Shown here piece by piece: positions 1 to 10,329 of a stretch of DNA of 64,000 nucleotides; positions within the stretch are counted from its first letter, which is position 1; every line of letters begins with the position of its first letter. The DNA comes from CAVYGM01 sp963768025. Lineage in GTDB: Bacteria; Bacteroidota; Bacteroidia; Cytophagales; Spirosomataceae. The notes under the pieces were generated by a model. The model saw nothing but the letters and a program-made list of their open reading frames with translations. It had not been told where the DNA came from and did not search any database. A program made the position numbers and the translations under genes. Location: contig CAVYGM010000004.1 of NCBI GenBank assembly GCA_963768025.1, positions 362,819-426,818 on the forward strand. The letters are read 5' to 3'.

Positions 1-646
1 TGCTGTGCTTGAACGCGTCGCCGTATTTGATAATACCGGCTTCGATCATTTCGCGCATCAGGTCATTTCCTTCGCGGGTACGCTCACCTACTCCGGCAAA
101 TACCGACAGACCCGCATAAGCCTTGGCGATGTTGTTGATCAGTTCTTGAATCAATACGGTTTTTCCAACCCCGGCACCACCAAACAGACCAATTTTACCT
201 CCTTTTACGTAAGGAGCTAACAGGTCAATCACCTTAATTCCGGTAAAAAGAACTTCGGTGGAGGTAGCCAGATCTTCAAACTTAGGCGCCAACCGGTGGA
301 TCGACATGCCGTCGGTTTTGTCTACGGCGTCAAGGCCGTCAATGGCGTCGCCTACCACGTTGAAAAGGCGTCCTTTGATGGCCTCGCCAATCGGCATCCG
401 GATGGGGGAGCCATAAGATCTAACTTCCATGCCCCGCTGCAAACCTTCCGTCCCGTCCATTGCGATGGTCCGAACCCGGTCTTCACCAAGGTGCTGCTGA
501 CATTCGAGAATAATTTTCTGACCGTTTGATTTTACAACTTCCATCGCATCCAGAATGGACGGAATGAACTCGCTGTTTTCAAATGATACGTCAACTACGG
601 GACCAATTACCTGCGTAACTTTTCCTATGTTTGTCACGTTCGCCAT
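1..646 (-). CDS. atpD: F1F0 ATP synthase subunit beta, N-terminal part
   Basis: This is the catalytic beta subunit of the F1 sector, which makes or hydrolyses ATP at the cytoplasmic membrane. The reverse strand opens at an ATG at 646 and reads MANVTNIGKVTQVIGPVVDV, the usual beta-barrel start of AtpD, and stays open to the window edge, where it is cut. The gene is divergent from the TPR membrane protein at 816 and has its own promoter. The alpha and gamma subunits are about 60 kb away at the other end of the window, so the F1 genes are split, as is common in Bacteroidota. No frame break is seen in this part. Confidence 0.95.
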   Translation of the reverse strand, partial: MANVTNIGKVTQVIGPVVDVSFENSEFIPSILDAMEVVKSNGQKIILECQQHLGEDRVRTIAMDGTEGLQRGMEVRSYGSPIRMPIGEAIKGRLFNVVGDAIDGLDAVDKTDGMSIHRLAPKFEDLATSTEVLFTGIKVIDLLAPYVKGGKIGLFGGAGVGKTVLIQELINNIAKAYAGLSVFAGVGERTREGNDLMREMIEAGIIKYGDAFKHS

Positions 647-688
647 TGTAAGATTATGATTATCGTCAAGAGGTTATTTTCAAGACCG

Positions 689-719
689 CAAAATTAGAAG
701 ATAATTTGGTCAGTACCAA
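689..719 (-). promoter_or_regulatory. Promoter of atpD (Bacteroidota type)
   Basis: On the reverse strand TTG (717-719) is followed after 20 bp by TAATTTTG (689-696). This fits the Bacteroidota sigma-factor consensus TTTG/TTG, about 19-23 bp, TAnnTTTG. It lies about 43 bp upstream of the atpD start codon. Confidence 0.7.
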
Positions 720-815
720 GTGGCTCGCGACTCATTTATTGGATATTTTTTAGAATTCGCCCCCCTTTTTGCTAATTGTGTATAGAAATTTTCAGAAAAG
801 GCGTTTTACATTCTT

Positions 816-3471
816 ATGAAAGAACTTTTTTTTTGGAAAGCATGGTCGTCGGCTGAGCGGCGTATGGCCACCTGGACTCTGGGCATATTTTCGTTGACCC
901 TCCTCTTTTTTCTGGCCATGAGTATGGATCCGCTTTCCCATAGCATTCAGTGGGATATCCTAAGCGAGCTGTCCGAAATTCCGACGGTCGTGGACCTGCT
1001 TGCCCTGGATGGCTGGCAGTTTGGCGTCACAGTACCTTCGTTCCTCACCACCGAGCAGTTTGTGGCCGCTCCCATGGAACTCAATACCGCCTACATTCTG
1101 GCTGCGGGCGTATTTGCCCTCATCGGGCTGTGCATACTGTTGGCGGCGGTCACCACGTTGCCCCGCTTCTGGTACCTGATTAGCATGGTGGTGTTTATTC
1201 TGCTGGTGGCAGCTTGCCGACCCGAAACCCTCGGATTATTTGGGGAGGGGTCGCGCTTGTTTTTCATGATATTAATCGTCGCTTACGGGGGCCTGAGCTA
1301 TTACCTCCATGCTTTCCGATCCGGGTGGGATATTCTGATCCGTTCGTCCCTTTTCCTGGCCCTGACGGCTGCTGTTGTCCTATTGGTCTACTTGGCTTCG
1401 CCGGTAGCGGAGCCCCTGCTCACGGCGGCGGTATTCAGTTACCCCCTTTGGCTTCCGCTCGCGGTGCTTTTCCTGCTTTTGTCGGCTACCGAAATTATGG
1501 CCGGGCTCGTGTGGATCAGTACGAGTGGCAAATCGGGGAAGTCGACCCTCACGCAGTTTCTGGTCATCAGTACCTTTTATGTGCTGATTCTGCTGTTGTT
1601 GTTCTTTAAAAATACCCAGCGTTTCGACCTCGACCTATTCGTGATCCATCCGCTTTGGCTGGGACTGGTGGCGGGGGTACTGGGGATCTGGGGTTTTCAA
1701 AAACGGACGGCTGTTCTGGCGGATCTGTCCTTCCGTGCCACGGGATTCTGGTTGTACATCGGGTTGTTTATATGTACCCTGGCCTTCGGCGGCTATGCGG
1801 CGGCTACGGCCAATGACCCCGTGCTGGAAGTACTCGAAGATATGGTGGTAGAAGGGCAGCTAGCCATGAGTTTGCTATTTTTGTTTTATATCCTGGCCAA
1901 TTTCCTGCCGCTTTTCCGTCAGGGTCTGGCAGTGTATAAGGTACTCTACAAACCTATGAAGTTCGGTCTTATGCAAACCCGGCTGTTGGGCTTCGCGGGG
2001 GTCGTTTTTCTGATCTCGACCCAGGAGTTGCTTCCGCGTGTATCAGAGCGTGGCGGGTTATTTTAATGGCCTGGGCGACTTGTACACCAAGACGCAGGAG
2101 TTTGTGCTGGCGGAGCAGTACTACAAAATGGCCCTACAACAGGAGTTCCAGAATCATAAGTCGAACTACGCCCTGGCTTCGCTGGCCATGCGGCAGGACG
2201 ACAAAACCGCCGCCGCCTACTACTTTAAGCAGGCTACCCTCAAAAACCCTTCGGCGCAGGCCTATATCGGATTGGGGAATGTGCTGGCTCAGGAGAACCT
2301 GTTCTTTGATGCCGTGTTCAGCCTGCAGGAGGGTATTCGCCGCGTGCCCGAAAATGGCGAACTCCTCAACAACCTGGGGATGCTGTACTACCGGACCCAG
2401 GTAGCCGATTCGGCTTACTATTACCTCGATCTGGCCCAGCGGTCGCGCCGCCGCGACGAGGTACCGGCCACCAACCTACTAGCGATCTGGGCTAAAAGCG
2501 CCGATCTGGCGCTGCTAGACTCGCTGGCCCAAAGCGCCGACCCCAAAGACTACCCCTCGTGGCAGGCCAATTGGCTGACCGTCCAGAATCTCCGCAAGAA
2601 TTTTGAAAAACAGTCGTTTGTGTCGGCCACCATAAGGGAAGACTCCCTCCTGAATGTGTCGGGGCTAGCGTACCTGGTCAACTACTCCCTGAACCAAGCC
2701 CGGCACGACAGCCTACCGATTCGCCTTATTCCACAATTATCCAATTCCAACCCCCTGCTATCCGATGAACTGCTGCTGGCGTCGCTCTACCCCGAATTTT
2801 ACGTCGGTAATAAGGTTCGCGCTCTCGAAATCATGCAGGCGCTCAGTGACGAGGAAGGAGAAAAAGCGGAGGTGTACCGCAAGGTACTAGGCCATTGGCT
2901 GTTGCAGCTGGGCTTATACGCTGAGGCTTTGGACCAGTTTAGCCGCGTCACCGGCCCCGAAGGGCTCATTGGGCAGATACTTTCCAATACTTTTCTGGGA
3001 CAGGACGCCGTGGCCGGGGTACTGCTCGAGCGCCTTCCCGAACAGGGAGCCGCCCAGGTAGTGCCCCTACTTCGCCGTACCCTGGCCTCAGGCTACCGGC
3101 CGTCGTTCATCGGAGATTCCCTGCTGCGGGCGGCCCAGGCACGTCCCTCGGTAGCGGCCTATCAGAAAGCCATTCGGGCTAATCCGTTCAGTGGGCCACT
3201 GGTGACCGCAGCCTCAACCTATCTGCGTGGACAAAAACAAGTTTCCCAAGCCTATCAACTGGTAGTAGATGCCCTTCGATTCAACCAAACTTCTCCCCTC
3301 CTGTGGGAACAATATACATTATTGAGTGTTGAACAAGGATTGCTGGCGCAAGCCGAAGAAGGCGAAGCCAAGGTACGGGAATTTGCCACCGAGACCGACT
3401 ATCAGTCGTTTCTGAATCGCTATCAACCCATGCGGGCACTCATCGAAAAACAACGGGAAGAGTTTCGGTGA
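816..3471 (+). CDS. Multi-pass membrane protein with C-terminal TPR region (one frame break)
   Basis: The first 400 or so residues are strongly hydrophobic, with roughly ten membrane segments. They end in LLGFAGVVFLISTQELLPR just before the frame ends. The next frame begins with VYQSVAGYFNGLGDLYTKTQ and continues for about 470 residues of tetratricopeptide-like helices, for example NPSAQAYIGLGNVLAQEN and PENGELLNNLGMLYYRT. The two reading frames overlap only at 2014-2066, and the junction makes sense as one protein of about 885 residues with a single-base error there. I infer a polytopic inner-membrane protein with a solute-exposed TPR scaffold. No catalytic motif is visible and no function can be named. 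If the break is real, the TPR part would need its own start (GTG at 2038). Confidence 0.7.
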
Positions 3472-3503
3472 TGCTTTATTTTTGAACTTTATCACCCTGA
3501 CTC

Positions 3504-4007
3504 ATGACATTACGCTGGCAAACCCTGGGGATTGCGCGGGAGTACCGCCTGTTTCTGGACAAGCAAATTATAGGAATTCTGAAAAATGATTTTTGGAATC
3601 GCAAAGCGTACGGAGAACTTAGGGGGTTTCTGACGCGCTTTGAAAAGCAAGGAGTAGGAAAAAAACGCGCCCGAATTCTGGATATTGAGGGTGAGCAAGA
3701 GCTGGGCTCCATTGATTTCAGTTTTTTCCCAAACTCCGCCATCATACAGTACGAAGGCGAGCGCTATCAATGGAGCTACCTCAATAACAAGTCAAGCGGC
3801 CAGTGGATCATACGGAGCGAGGATGAAAAGACCGACTTTGTGGCCACGGGTTTTATCAGCAGCGAGGGCACTATCGCGGATACCTACCTGCATCCGGTCA
3901 TACTTCTGGCGGGCTTGTACGTTCAGGGGTACTTTCTCAAAAGGTCGTTTCTAATTATTGTGGCGGCCTTTTTGCTTGTAATCCTGGTGGCCTTTCTGGT
4001 TAGTTAA
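3504..4007 (+). CDS. Hypothetical protein with C-terminal membrane anchor
   Basis: A 167-residue protein starting MTLRWQTLGIAREYRLFLDK. The body looks like a soluble beta-rich domain (repeated short strands such as GELRGFL, ELGSIDFSFF and GERYQWSYL). The last 20 or so residues, FLIIVAAFLLVILVAFLVS, form one membrane segment and end the protein, as in a tail anchor. It lies 32 bp after the TPR membrane protein and 30 bp before a DinB-like gene, all on one strand, so it may be co-transcribed. The fold resembles small scramblase/LURP-like proteins only loosely, and I do not assign a family. Confidence 0.6.
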   Translation: MTLRWQTLGIAREYRLFLDKQIIGILKNDFWNRKAYGELRGFLTRFEKQGVGKKRARILDIEGEQELGSIDFSFFPNSAIIQYEGERYQWSYLNNKSSGQWIIRSEDEKTDFVATGFISSEGTIADTYLHPVILLAGLYVQGYFLKRSFLIIVAAFLLVILVAFLVS

Positions 4008-4037
4008 ATTTTAAAGGATGCCCTACGAAAATACTGC

Positions 4038-4565
4038 ATGAAATACATAGTACTCCTTTGCCTGATGGGTATATCGCTCCGCGGCTCGGCTCAGTCGGAC
4101 GCCGCTCACGTGGCGGAGCTGCAACAGAAGTGGGCTAATGCCAAACTCTATACTATGGCCCTGGCGGAAGCCATGCCTTCGCAGCAGTACGGGTTTCGGC
4201 CGGTAGAAGGAGAAATGTCCTTTGCGGAGCAACTAATCCACCTGTCGTCTAATATGGTGTGGCTTAGCTCCAGCTACCTGAGTACCGGAAAGCCACCGTT
4301 GCCGGCCAAAGAGTTGGAATCTTTGACCGGGGCAAGCAAAGAAGACATCCTTAAAGCTCTGGGACAGTCCCTTGACTACGCCGCTATGGCCCTAAAAAAC
4401 TTGGATCCCAACCAGATGAACGAGCCGGTGAATTTTTTTGCCGGCCCCATGACCAAGCGTCAGATCCTGATGCTGATGAATGATCATCTGACGCACCACC
4501 GCGCGCAGGCTATTGTGTACCTCCGCCTGAATGGCCTGGTGCCTCCCAAATACACGGGGTGGTAG
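4038..4565 (+). CDS. DinB-like protein with signal peptide
   Basis: A 175-residue protein of the DinB/YfiT four-helix-bundle superfamily, whose members usually bind a divalent metal through three histidines. The candidate ligands seen are His in EQLIHLSSN and the pair in DHLTHHRAQAIVYLRLNG, the hallmark C-terminal helix. The first 20 residues (MKYIVLLCLMGISLRGSAQS) form a signal peptide, so this member is exported, which is common for Bacteroidota DinB proteins. The natural substrate is not known; related proteins are thiol-dependent transferases or stress proteins. The start is the ATG beginning the signal peptide, 31 bp after the preceding gene. Confidence 0.85.
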   Translation: MKYIVLLCLMGISLRGSAQSDAAHVAELQQKWANAKLYTMALAEAMPSQQYGFRPVEGEMSFAEQLIHLSSNMVWLSSSYLSTGKPPLPAKELESLTGASKEDILKALGQSLDYAAMALKNLDPNQMNEPVNFFAGPMTKRQILMLMNDHLTHHRAQAIVYLRLNGLVPPKYTGW

Positions 4566-4643
4566 CTTAAGGAAGTGCTCACTTTGACCAGAACTACTTT
4601 TTCAAACGATTAACCAATAACCTGTGGCAATGCCATCCAGCAT

Positions 4644-5363
4644 ATGAAAATCATTGAAACAACGGACATCTCCAAGCGCTACATCATGGGTAGCGAAGTC
4701 ATAGAAGCGCTAAAATCCGTCACGATTACCGTGAACAAGGGAGAGTACGTAGCGTTTATGGGTCCTTCGGGGTCGGGGAAGTCTACGCTTATGAATATCA
4801 TCGGCTGCCTGGATACCCCCACCAATGGCCGCTACGTACTGAACGGGAAAGACGTGAGTGATATGACCGAGAGCGAACTCGCCGAAATCCGAAACAAAGA
4901 AATCGGCTTTGTTTTTCAGACTTTCAATCTCTTGCCCCGCATGTCGTCCCTCGAAAACGTAGCCCTCCCCCTCATCTATTCCGGACTGAACAAGGCGGAC
5001 CGCACCGAAAAAGCACAACTGGCACTTAGTAACGTAGGCCTTGCCGACCGCGGCAAGCACAAGCCCAACGAGCTCTCCGGCGGACAGCGCCAACGCGTAG
5101 CCGTGGCCCGCGCCCTGGTCAACGACCCCAGTATTCTGCTGGCTGACGAACCGACGGGAAACCTGGACTCCAAGACGTCCTACGAAATCATGGACCTGTT
5201 TGACCAATTGCACCGCAAAGGCAATACCATTGTGATGGTGACCCACGAAGAAGACATCGCCAAGTACGCCCACCGCATTATCCGCCTCCGCGACGGACTG
5301 GTAGAATCGGATACGATCAACCCCAATCCCACCAAGGTGGGCCACTTAGTACACGGCGAGTAG
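4644..5363 (+). CDS. ABC transporter ATP-binding protein, MacB/LolD type
   Basis: A 239-residue nucleotide-binding subunit of the LolD/MacB (MacB-FtsE) class. Visible motifs are Walker A GPSGSGKST (about residues 40-48), Q-loop FQTFNLLPRMSSLENV, signature LSGGQRQRVAVARAL, Walker B ILLADEPTGNLD and the switch histidine in MVTHE. This class powers MacB-type permeases with large periplasmic domains, used for lipoprotein release, efflux or envelope remodelling. No permease gene lies next to it, so its partner must be encoded elsewhere. A 110-bp gap separates it from the next gene. No frame damage is seen. Confidence 0.93.
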   Translation: MKIIETTDISKRYIMGSEVIEALKSVTITVNKGEYVAFMGPSGSGKSTLMNIIGCLDTPTNGRYVLNGKDVSDMTESELAEIRNKEIGFVFQTFNLLPRMSSLENVALPLIYSGLNKADRTEKAQLALSNVGLADRGKHKPNELSGGQRQRVAVARALVNDPSILLADEPTGNLDSKTSYEIMDLFDQLHRKGNTIVMVTHEEDIAKYAHRIIRLRDGLVESDTINPNPTKVGHLVHGE

Positions 5364-5477
5364 GAGGTTGTCTAGAAAAGGGGGCCCACACATTATAGAA
5401 TCTGGATACATATAGTTTTTGGCTGATTTGTCGTTCCAATACTGCGAACTGCTCAGCCACAAACGACCTCAATCTAT

Positions 5478-8375
5478 ATGTACCAGCTATACCCGGGCGT
5501 AAGGAGTGCCTTGCTTCTGATCCTTTTTGCTTGTCTTGTCCACCAGGCCCAGGCTACTCACGTCCGGGCGGGTGAGATCGTAGCCCGGCGGATTTCGGCC
5601 ACGTCTCTCACCTACGAAATCACGCTTACCACCTATTACGACCTCGAAAACGGCCGTCCTGCTGCCGATGCGTCCAATGATGTCGATTTTTACATTGGCG
5701 ACGTGGGCCCTATCAATGTCCAGCGTAAGCAACCCACTACCAATATTGGCAACAATACCAGCCGCAACGAGTACACGTTTGTGTATACATTTCCGGCTCC
5801 GGGTACCTTCATCATTTCCACGGCCCTGCAAAACCGGAACAACAACGTACTGAACATCGGCCCTCCGCCAACCCAATCCATTGATTTTTTCATTCGCTCT
5901 ACCCTGGTTATCAATGCCAATCTGGGCCTGAACCGGACACCCGTGCTGCTGAATCCCCCCATTGATCTGGCTGCCGTGGGACAGCGCTACATTCACAATC
6001 CCGGTGCTTTCGATGCCGACGGCGACAGCCTGGCCTACCGGATCGTAACGCCACAGCGCAGCTCTACGGCCGGTCGGGGACGCAATGTCCAGTACGTAGA
6101 TCCCAACCAAGTGCAGCCGGTGGGGCCTAAGGAAGATGGTACCTTCCCCTCTACGTTCAGTATCAACGCCATCAATGGCGACCTGATCTGGGATGCCCCG
6201 GCGATTCCGGGTTTCTACAATGTGGCGTTTGTGGTAGAAGAATGGCGCAATGGCGTCAAAATCGGGGAGATTGTGCGCGAGATGCAAATCATCGTCATTG
6301 ATTCCCCCAACGACCGCCCGAAGCTGGATTCCATCCCGGATTTGTGCATAGAAGCAGGTACCCTCATCCAGCAGAGCATCCGGGCGACCGACAAGAACGG
6401 CAACCCGTTGACGCTTACCTCCAATGGCGGCGTGTACCTCAGCGAGCTCGTCCCCGCCCAAAACGCTCAGTTCACGGTGGGGCAGCAAACCCAGGGGCAA
6501 GCCACGGGGCTATTCCGATGGCAGACGGGCTGCAACCACATCCGGCTCGAACCGTACGATGTACTGATCAAAGTGGAGGATGGACCCGGTACCAGCGTAC
6601 CCAATCCGTCCTTGTTTCGAAAGCTGGCCGATATCCGAACCTTTAAAATCCGGGTGTATGGCCCCCGGCCCCAGAACCTGCGGGCCGATCCGGCCACTGA
6701 CCCGGCCGGCATGGCCTTTCGACTCACGTGGAGTACCTACCAGTGCCAGGTACCCGGCGCGCAGGTAGTCATCTACCGCCGCGAGGGCTGCTCCGACTAC
6801 CAGGCCGGGGCCTGTCAGCCGGGCCTTCCTGTAAGGCTGGGCTACCAGGAAGTGGCCCGCGTGGGCGTGGACCAGACTTCTTACCTGGACAACAACAACG
6901 GACAGGGCCTCGGGCGCGGCATCAATTACAGCTACCGGATCGTGGTGGAGTTTCCGCGTCCGGGCGCTCAACCTACCGAGCCCAACCGCCTCAATGGCGG
7001 CGGCAGTAGCCTGCCCTCGGCCGAGTTTTGCCTCGACCTCCCGCAGCTGATGCCGGTTATCACTAATGTTACCGTGGACTCCACCAGCCAAACGCGCGGC
7101 GTCATTACCGTTCGCTGGACGCGGCCCATCGGTGCTATACCGGGTGCCAACGAGGGGCCTTCGCAGTACCGGCTGTTCCGGGCTACGGGCCTCAACGGGA
7201 CCAATTTTACGCAGGTAGCGGCGATCAATACGACCCTGCAACCCGGCGCGGCCGATACGCTCTTTGTGGATCGGGGCCTCAATACCGACCAAAATGCTTA
7301 CCGGTACCGCCTCGACTATTACTACACTAGTAACGGGGCTTTGGTAAAGTTTGACGAAACCCTGCCCGCGAGCAGTGTCCGACTTGCGCAGCTGCAGGGG
7401 GCGTCCCGCCAGGTACGCCTCACCTGGACCGCCAACGTACCTTGGGACAATACCAATCGCGTCCACCGGGTGTACCGTGAGAGCCGCACGCAGCCGGGTA
7501 CCTTCAATCGCATTGCCGAGGTGGCGGTGCAGGGGCCCGAGACTTTTGTATTCACCGACGACGGCACCGACCGCTTCACGGCCGACGGGACCCAAAGCCT
7601 CACCTTATCTGCCGACTCCACTTATTGTTATAAGGTCGAAACCGTAGGCTCGTACAACAGCAGTCGCATCCGGCCTTCGGTTCTGTACAATCTCTCGCAG
7701 ATCCTGTGTGCCAATCCCATTGATACCCTCCGGCCCTGTCCACCCGTGCTGATGCTGGATACGCTGGATTGTTCTACCCTGGCCCCCGACACCTACTGCA
7801 ACCAACAGACATTTGCCAACGAACTAACCTGGACGTACCCGGCTAAAAATGCCCAGGGAGGTGACTGCGATCCGCGGATTATGGAGTACCGGATTTACTA
7901 CGCTCGGTACCAGGATGAGAAACCCGCCTTCCTGACCTCCGTCCTCTCTTCGTCCGAATCGCCGGTCAATACCTTTGATCATACGGGCTTGACGTCCTTT
8001 GCGGGTTGCTACTACGTCACGGCCGTGAACCGCTTCGGGATCGAAAGCGCTCCCAGCAATACGGTGTGCAAGGACAACTGCCCGCAGTTGGCGATGCCCA
8101 ATGTATTTACGCCCAATAACGACGGCAAGAACGACATCTTCAAGCCGCTGGACTGCCCCACCTTCGTGGAAACAGTGGAGTTCCGGGTAGTCAACCGCTG
8201 GGGTACCCTGGTGTTCCAATCAACCGATACGGCCATTGCCTGGAACGGAAAAAATAGCAACGGCCAGGATTTGCCCGCCGGACAATACTACTACGAGGTA
8301 GCCGTAACCTTCCAGTCGGTGCAGCGAAATCCCGAACCGGTCGTCATTAAGGGCTGGATCCAATTACTGCGCTAG
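5478..8375 (+). CDS. Large secreted protein with T9SS type B sorting domain
   Basis: A 965-residue exported protein. It starts with a signal peptide (MYQLYPGVRSALLLILFACL, ending near QAQA). The middle contains several beta-sandwich, fibronectin/cadherin-like stretches, such as AFDADGDSLAYRIV and repeated 'YRLFR..GTNF..VA' and 'HRVYRES..PGTFNRIAEV' units. The last 90 or so residues begin MPNVFTPNNDGKNDIFKP and contain VEFRVVNRWGTLVFQS, WNGKNSNGQDLPAGQYYYEV, the gliding-motility-associated C-terminal (type B CTD). That domain directs export through the type IX secretion system, of which porU and porV are encoded about 12-16 kb downstream. I infer surface display or release. A strong terminator follows. 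Confidence 0.9.
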   Translation: MYQLYPGVRSALLLILFACLVHQAQATHVRAGEIVARRISATSLTYEITLTTYYDLENGRPAADASNDVDFYIGDVGPINVQRKQPTTNIGNNTSRNEYTFVYTFPAPGTFIISTALQNRNNNVLNIGPPPTQSIDFFIRSTLVINANLGLNRTPVLLNPPIDLAAVGQRYIHNPGAFDADGDSLAYRIVTPQRSSTAGRGRNVQYVDPNQVQPVGPKEDGTFPSTFSINAINGDLIWDAPAIPGFYNVAFVVEEWRNGVKIGEIVREMQIIVIDSPNDRPKLDSIPDLCIEAGTLIQQSIRATDKNGNPLTLTSNGGVYLSELVPAQNAQFTVGQQTQGQATGLFRWQTGCNHIRLEPYDVLIKVEDGPGTSVPNPSLFRKLADIRTFKIRVYGPRPQNLRADPATDPAGMAFRLTWSTYQCQVPGAQVVIYRREGCSDYQAGACQPGLPVRLGYQEVARVGVDQTSYLDNNNGQGLGRGINYSYRIVVEFPRPGAQPTEPNRLNGGGSSLPSAEFCLDLPQLMPVITNVTVDSTSQTRGVITVRWTRPIGAIPGANEGPSQYRLFRATGLNGTNFTQVAAINTTLQPGAADTLFVDRGLNTDQNAYRYRLDYYYTSNGALVKFDETLPASSVRLAQLQGASRQVRLTWTANVPWDNTNRVHRVYRESRTQPGTFNRIAEVAVQGPETFVFTDDGTDRFTADGTQSLTLSADSTYCYKVETVGSYNSSRIRPSVLYNLSQILCANPIDTLRPCPPVLMLDTLDCSTLAPDTYCNQQTFANELTWTYPAKNAQGGDCDPRIMEYRIYYARYQDEKPAFLTSVLSSSESPVNTFDHTGLTSFAGCYYVTAVNRFGIESAPSNTVCKDNCPQLAMPNVFTPNNDGKNDIFKPLDCPTFVETVEFRVVNRWGTLVFQSTDTAIAWNGKNSNGQDLPAGQYYYEVAVTFQSVQRNPEPVVIKGWIQLLR

Positions 8376-8404
8376 GATAAGCAGGGAGTTCTACCCATTC
8401 TATT

Positions 8405-8468
8405 CCGGCACAGCGGCTAATCAATCAGGAGATTTAATTAGCCGCTGTGCCGGATTTTGTTATTTTTG
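8405..8468 (+). terminator. Rho-independent terminator after the type B sorting protein
   Basis: A perfect 17-bp stem (8405-8421 with 8437-8453; CCGGCACAGCGGCTAAT and its complement) with a 15-base loop is followed by a T-rich run. It lies 30 bp past the stop codon of the upstream gene. Confidence 0.85.
8461..8468 (+). promoter_or_regulatory. Putative -7 element of the amidohydrolase promoter
   Basis: TATTTTTG fits TAnnTTTG and lies 50 bp upstream of the start codon, in the T-rich tail of the preceding terminator. No clear -33 TTG is present at the right spacing, so this is tentative. Confidence 0.35.
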
Positions 8469-8518
8469 TCAAAACTACCTTCACTTCAACCCTGCCTATA
8501 CTTTATTCATCCCAACCT

Positions 8519-10140
8519 ATGCTCCAACGCTTTACCCTCTCTCTCTGCTTTGTCTTCCTATGCGCCGGCCCACTCCGGGCGCAGGTACAGGATGCCCCGG
8601 CCCGCTCCGAAGGCGACGGCCCCTACAATCAGCTCATCATCCGGGGCGTGACGCTCATCAACAGCACCGGGGCACCGCCCATGGGACCGGTGGATATTGT
8701 GGTGGAGAAGAACAAAATCAAATCCATTCAGCAGGTAGGGTACCCCGGCGTACCCATCGACCCCAAGCGCCGCCCCGTGGCGCAAGGCGGGCGACAAGGA
8801 ACTCAACTGTGAGGGCATGTACCTCATGCCCGGCTTTATAGACATGCACGGCCATACCGGCGGGCGCGCCCAAGGTACCCCCGCCGAGTACGTGTACAAG
8901 CTGTGGCTGGGCCACGGCATCACCACCATCCGCGACCCATCGGCGGGCAACGGACTGGACTGGACGCTTCAGCACAAAAAGAAAAGTCTGGAAAACAAGA
9001 TTACCGCGCCGCGCATCCTGGCCTATACCGCCTTTGGTCAGGGAGCCAAGGAACCCATCTCTACCCCCGAGCAGGCCCGCGAATGGGTACGCCAAAATGC
9101 CAAGAACGGGGCCGATGGCATCAAGTTCTTCGGGGCCGAGCCGGAAATATTCAAAGCGGCCCTGGACGAAAACAAAAAGCTGGGCCTGCGCTCGGCCTGC
9201 CACCACGCGCAGCTCGAAGTAGCCCGCATGAACGTACTCGCTACCGCCAAGGCCGGCCTGACCACCATGGAGCACTGGTACGGACTGCCCGAGGCGATGT
9301 TTGAGGATAAAACGATTCAGAACTACCCCGCCAATTACAACTACAACAACGAGCAAAACCGCTTTGAGGAAGCCGGTAAGCTCTGGCAGCAGGCCGCCAA
9401 ACCCGGCTCGGAAAAGTGGAATCAGGTCATGGACGAGCTCATTGCCCTGGATTTTACCATCGACCCTACCTTCAATATCTACGAAGCCAACCGCGAGCTG
9501 ATGCTGGCCCGCCGCGCCGAATGGCACGACGAGTACACCCTGCCCGCGCTCTGGCGTTTCTACGGTCCGAGCCGCATTTCGCACGGCTCCTACTGGCACA
9601 ATTGGGGTACCGAGCAGGAAGTAGAGTGGAAGCGCAACTACCAGCTGTGGATGCAGTTTATCAACGAATATAAGAATCGCGGCGGGCGCGTCACGGCGGG
9701 TTCCGACTCGGGCTTTATCTACCAACTCTACGGCTTTGCCTACATCCGCGAACTGGAACTGCTCCGCGAAGCGGGCTTCCACCCGCTGGAAGTGATCCGG
9801 GCCGCTACCATCAAAGGCGCAGAAGCCCTCGGCATGGCCGATCAGATCGGCTCGGTGGAAATTGGCAAGCTGGCTGATTTCGTGATTGTAGAAGAAAACC
9901 CGTTGGCTAACCTGAAAGTACTCTACGGCACCGGGGCCATTCAACCTCACCGAAAACAACGAGGTGACCCGCGTGGGTGGCGTGAAGTATACCGTGAAGG
10001 ACGGCATCGTGTACGACTCTAAGAAGCTACTGGCCGATGTACGCACCATTGTAGCTGACGCCAAGAAGAAGGAGAATTACGAGATTGTGCAGCCAGGCCT
10101 GGCGCAACCCGCCGGGAAGTTGGGGACGGGCAATAAGTAG
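8519..10140 (+). CDS. Exported metal-dependent amidohydrolase (two frame breaks)
   Basis: An amidohydrolase-superfamily enzyme with a signal peptide (MLQRFTLSLCFVFLCAGPLRAQ). Motifs seen are the N-terminal metal site in MPGFIDMHGHTGG (HxH), CHHAQ and TTMEHWYG (further ligand histidines) and the late Asp in VTAGSDSGFIYQLYG, followed by GAEALGMADQIGSVEIGKLADFVIV, the typical C-terminal beta-sandwich return. The reading frame changes twice: between 8775 and 8800 (an extra base) and near 9940-9950. With both repaired the protein is about 540 residues and ends at 10140 (QPAGKLGTGNK). Substrate is unknown; relatives act on cyclic amides or dipeptides in the periplasm. Divergence from the family in the broken segments cannot be judged. 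Confidence 0.8.
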
Positions 10141-10251
10141 CGGACGGATTTTTTAACGTGAATTATAGATGATTTTTTTTCGAAATGAAGTCCTTCCCCT
10201 CAAAGGAGCGGCCGCCGCAGCGGAAGGATTTAGGATGAGGTTAGGTTAACA

Positions 10252-10284
10252 ATCCGTGCCACGGTTTTGAACCGTGGCACGGAT
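10252..10284. terminator. Perfect 15-bp inverted repeat between convergent genes
   Basis: ATCCGTGCCACGGTT (10252-10266) pairs perfectly with 10270-10284 around a 3-base loop. It lies between the convergent amidohydrolase and Roco genes. No long T-run follows on either strand, so it may be a terminator of mRNA-stabilising type or a small palindromic repeat rather than a classic intrinsic terminator. Confidence 0.5.
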
Positions 10285-10329
10285 AAAGGATAAACGGATA
10301 GATTCCGGGATACCCCTTCCGCCCCAGTT

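Noticed and set aside
4710..5345. A 211-codon reverse frame over the ABC ATPase
   Set aside because: Complement of a strongly conserved Walker A/B gene; no motifs of its own.
5487..7595. Long reverse-strand frames (337 and 361 codons) across the type B sorting gene
   Set aside because: They are shadows on the complement of a G+C-rich gene with a clear signal peptide and CTD; they show no recognisable motifs.
8718..10064. A 448-codon reverse frame over the amidohydrolase
   Set aside because: The forward product has the metal-binding HxH and late Asp motifs; the reverse one has only compositional bias.
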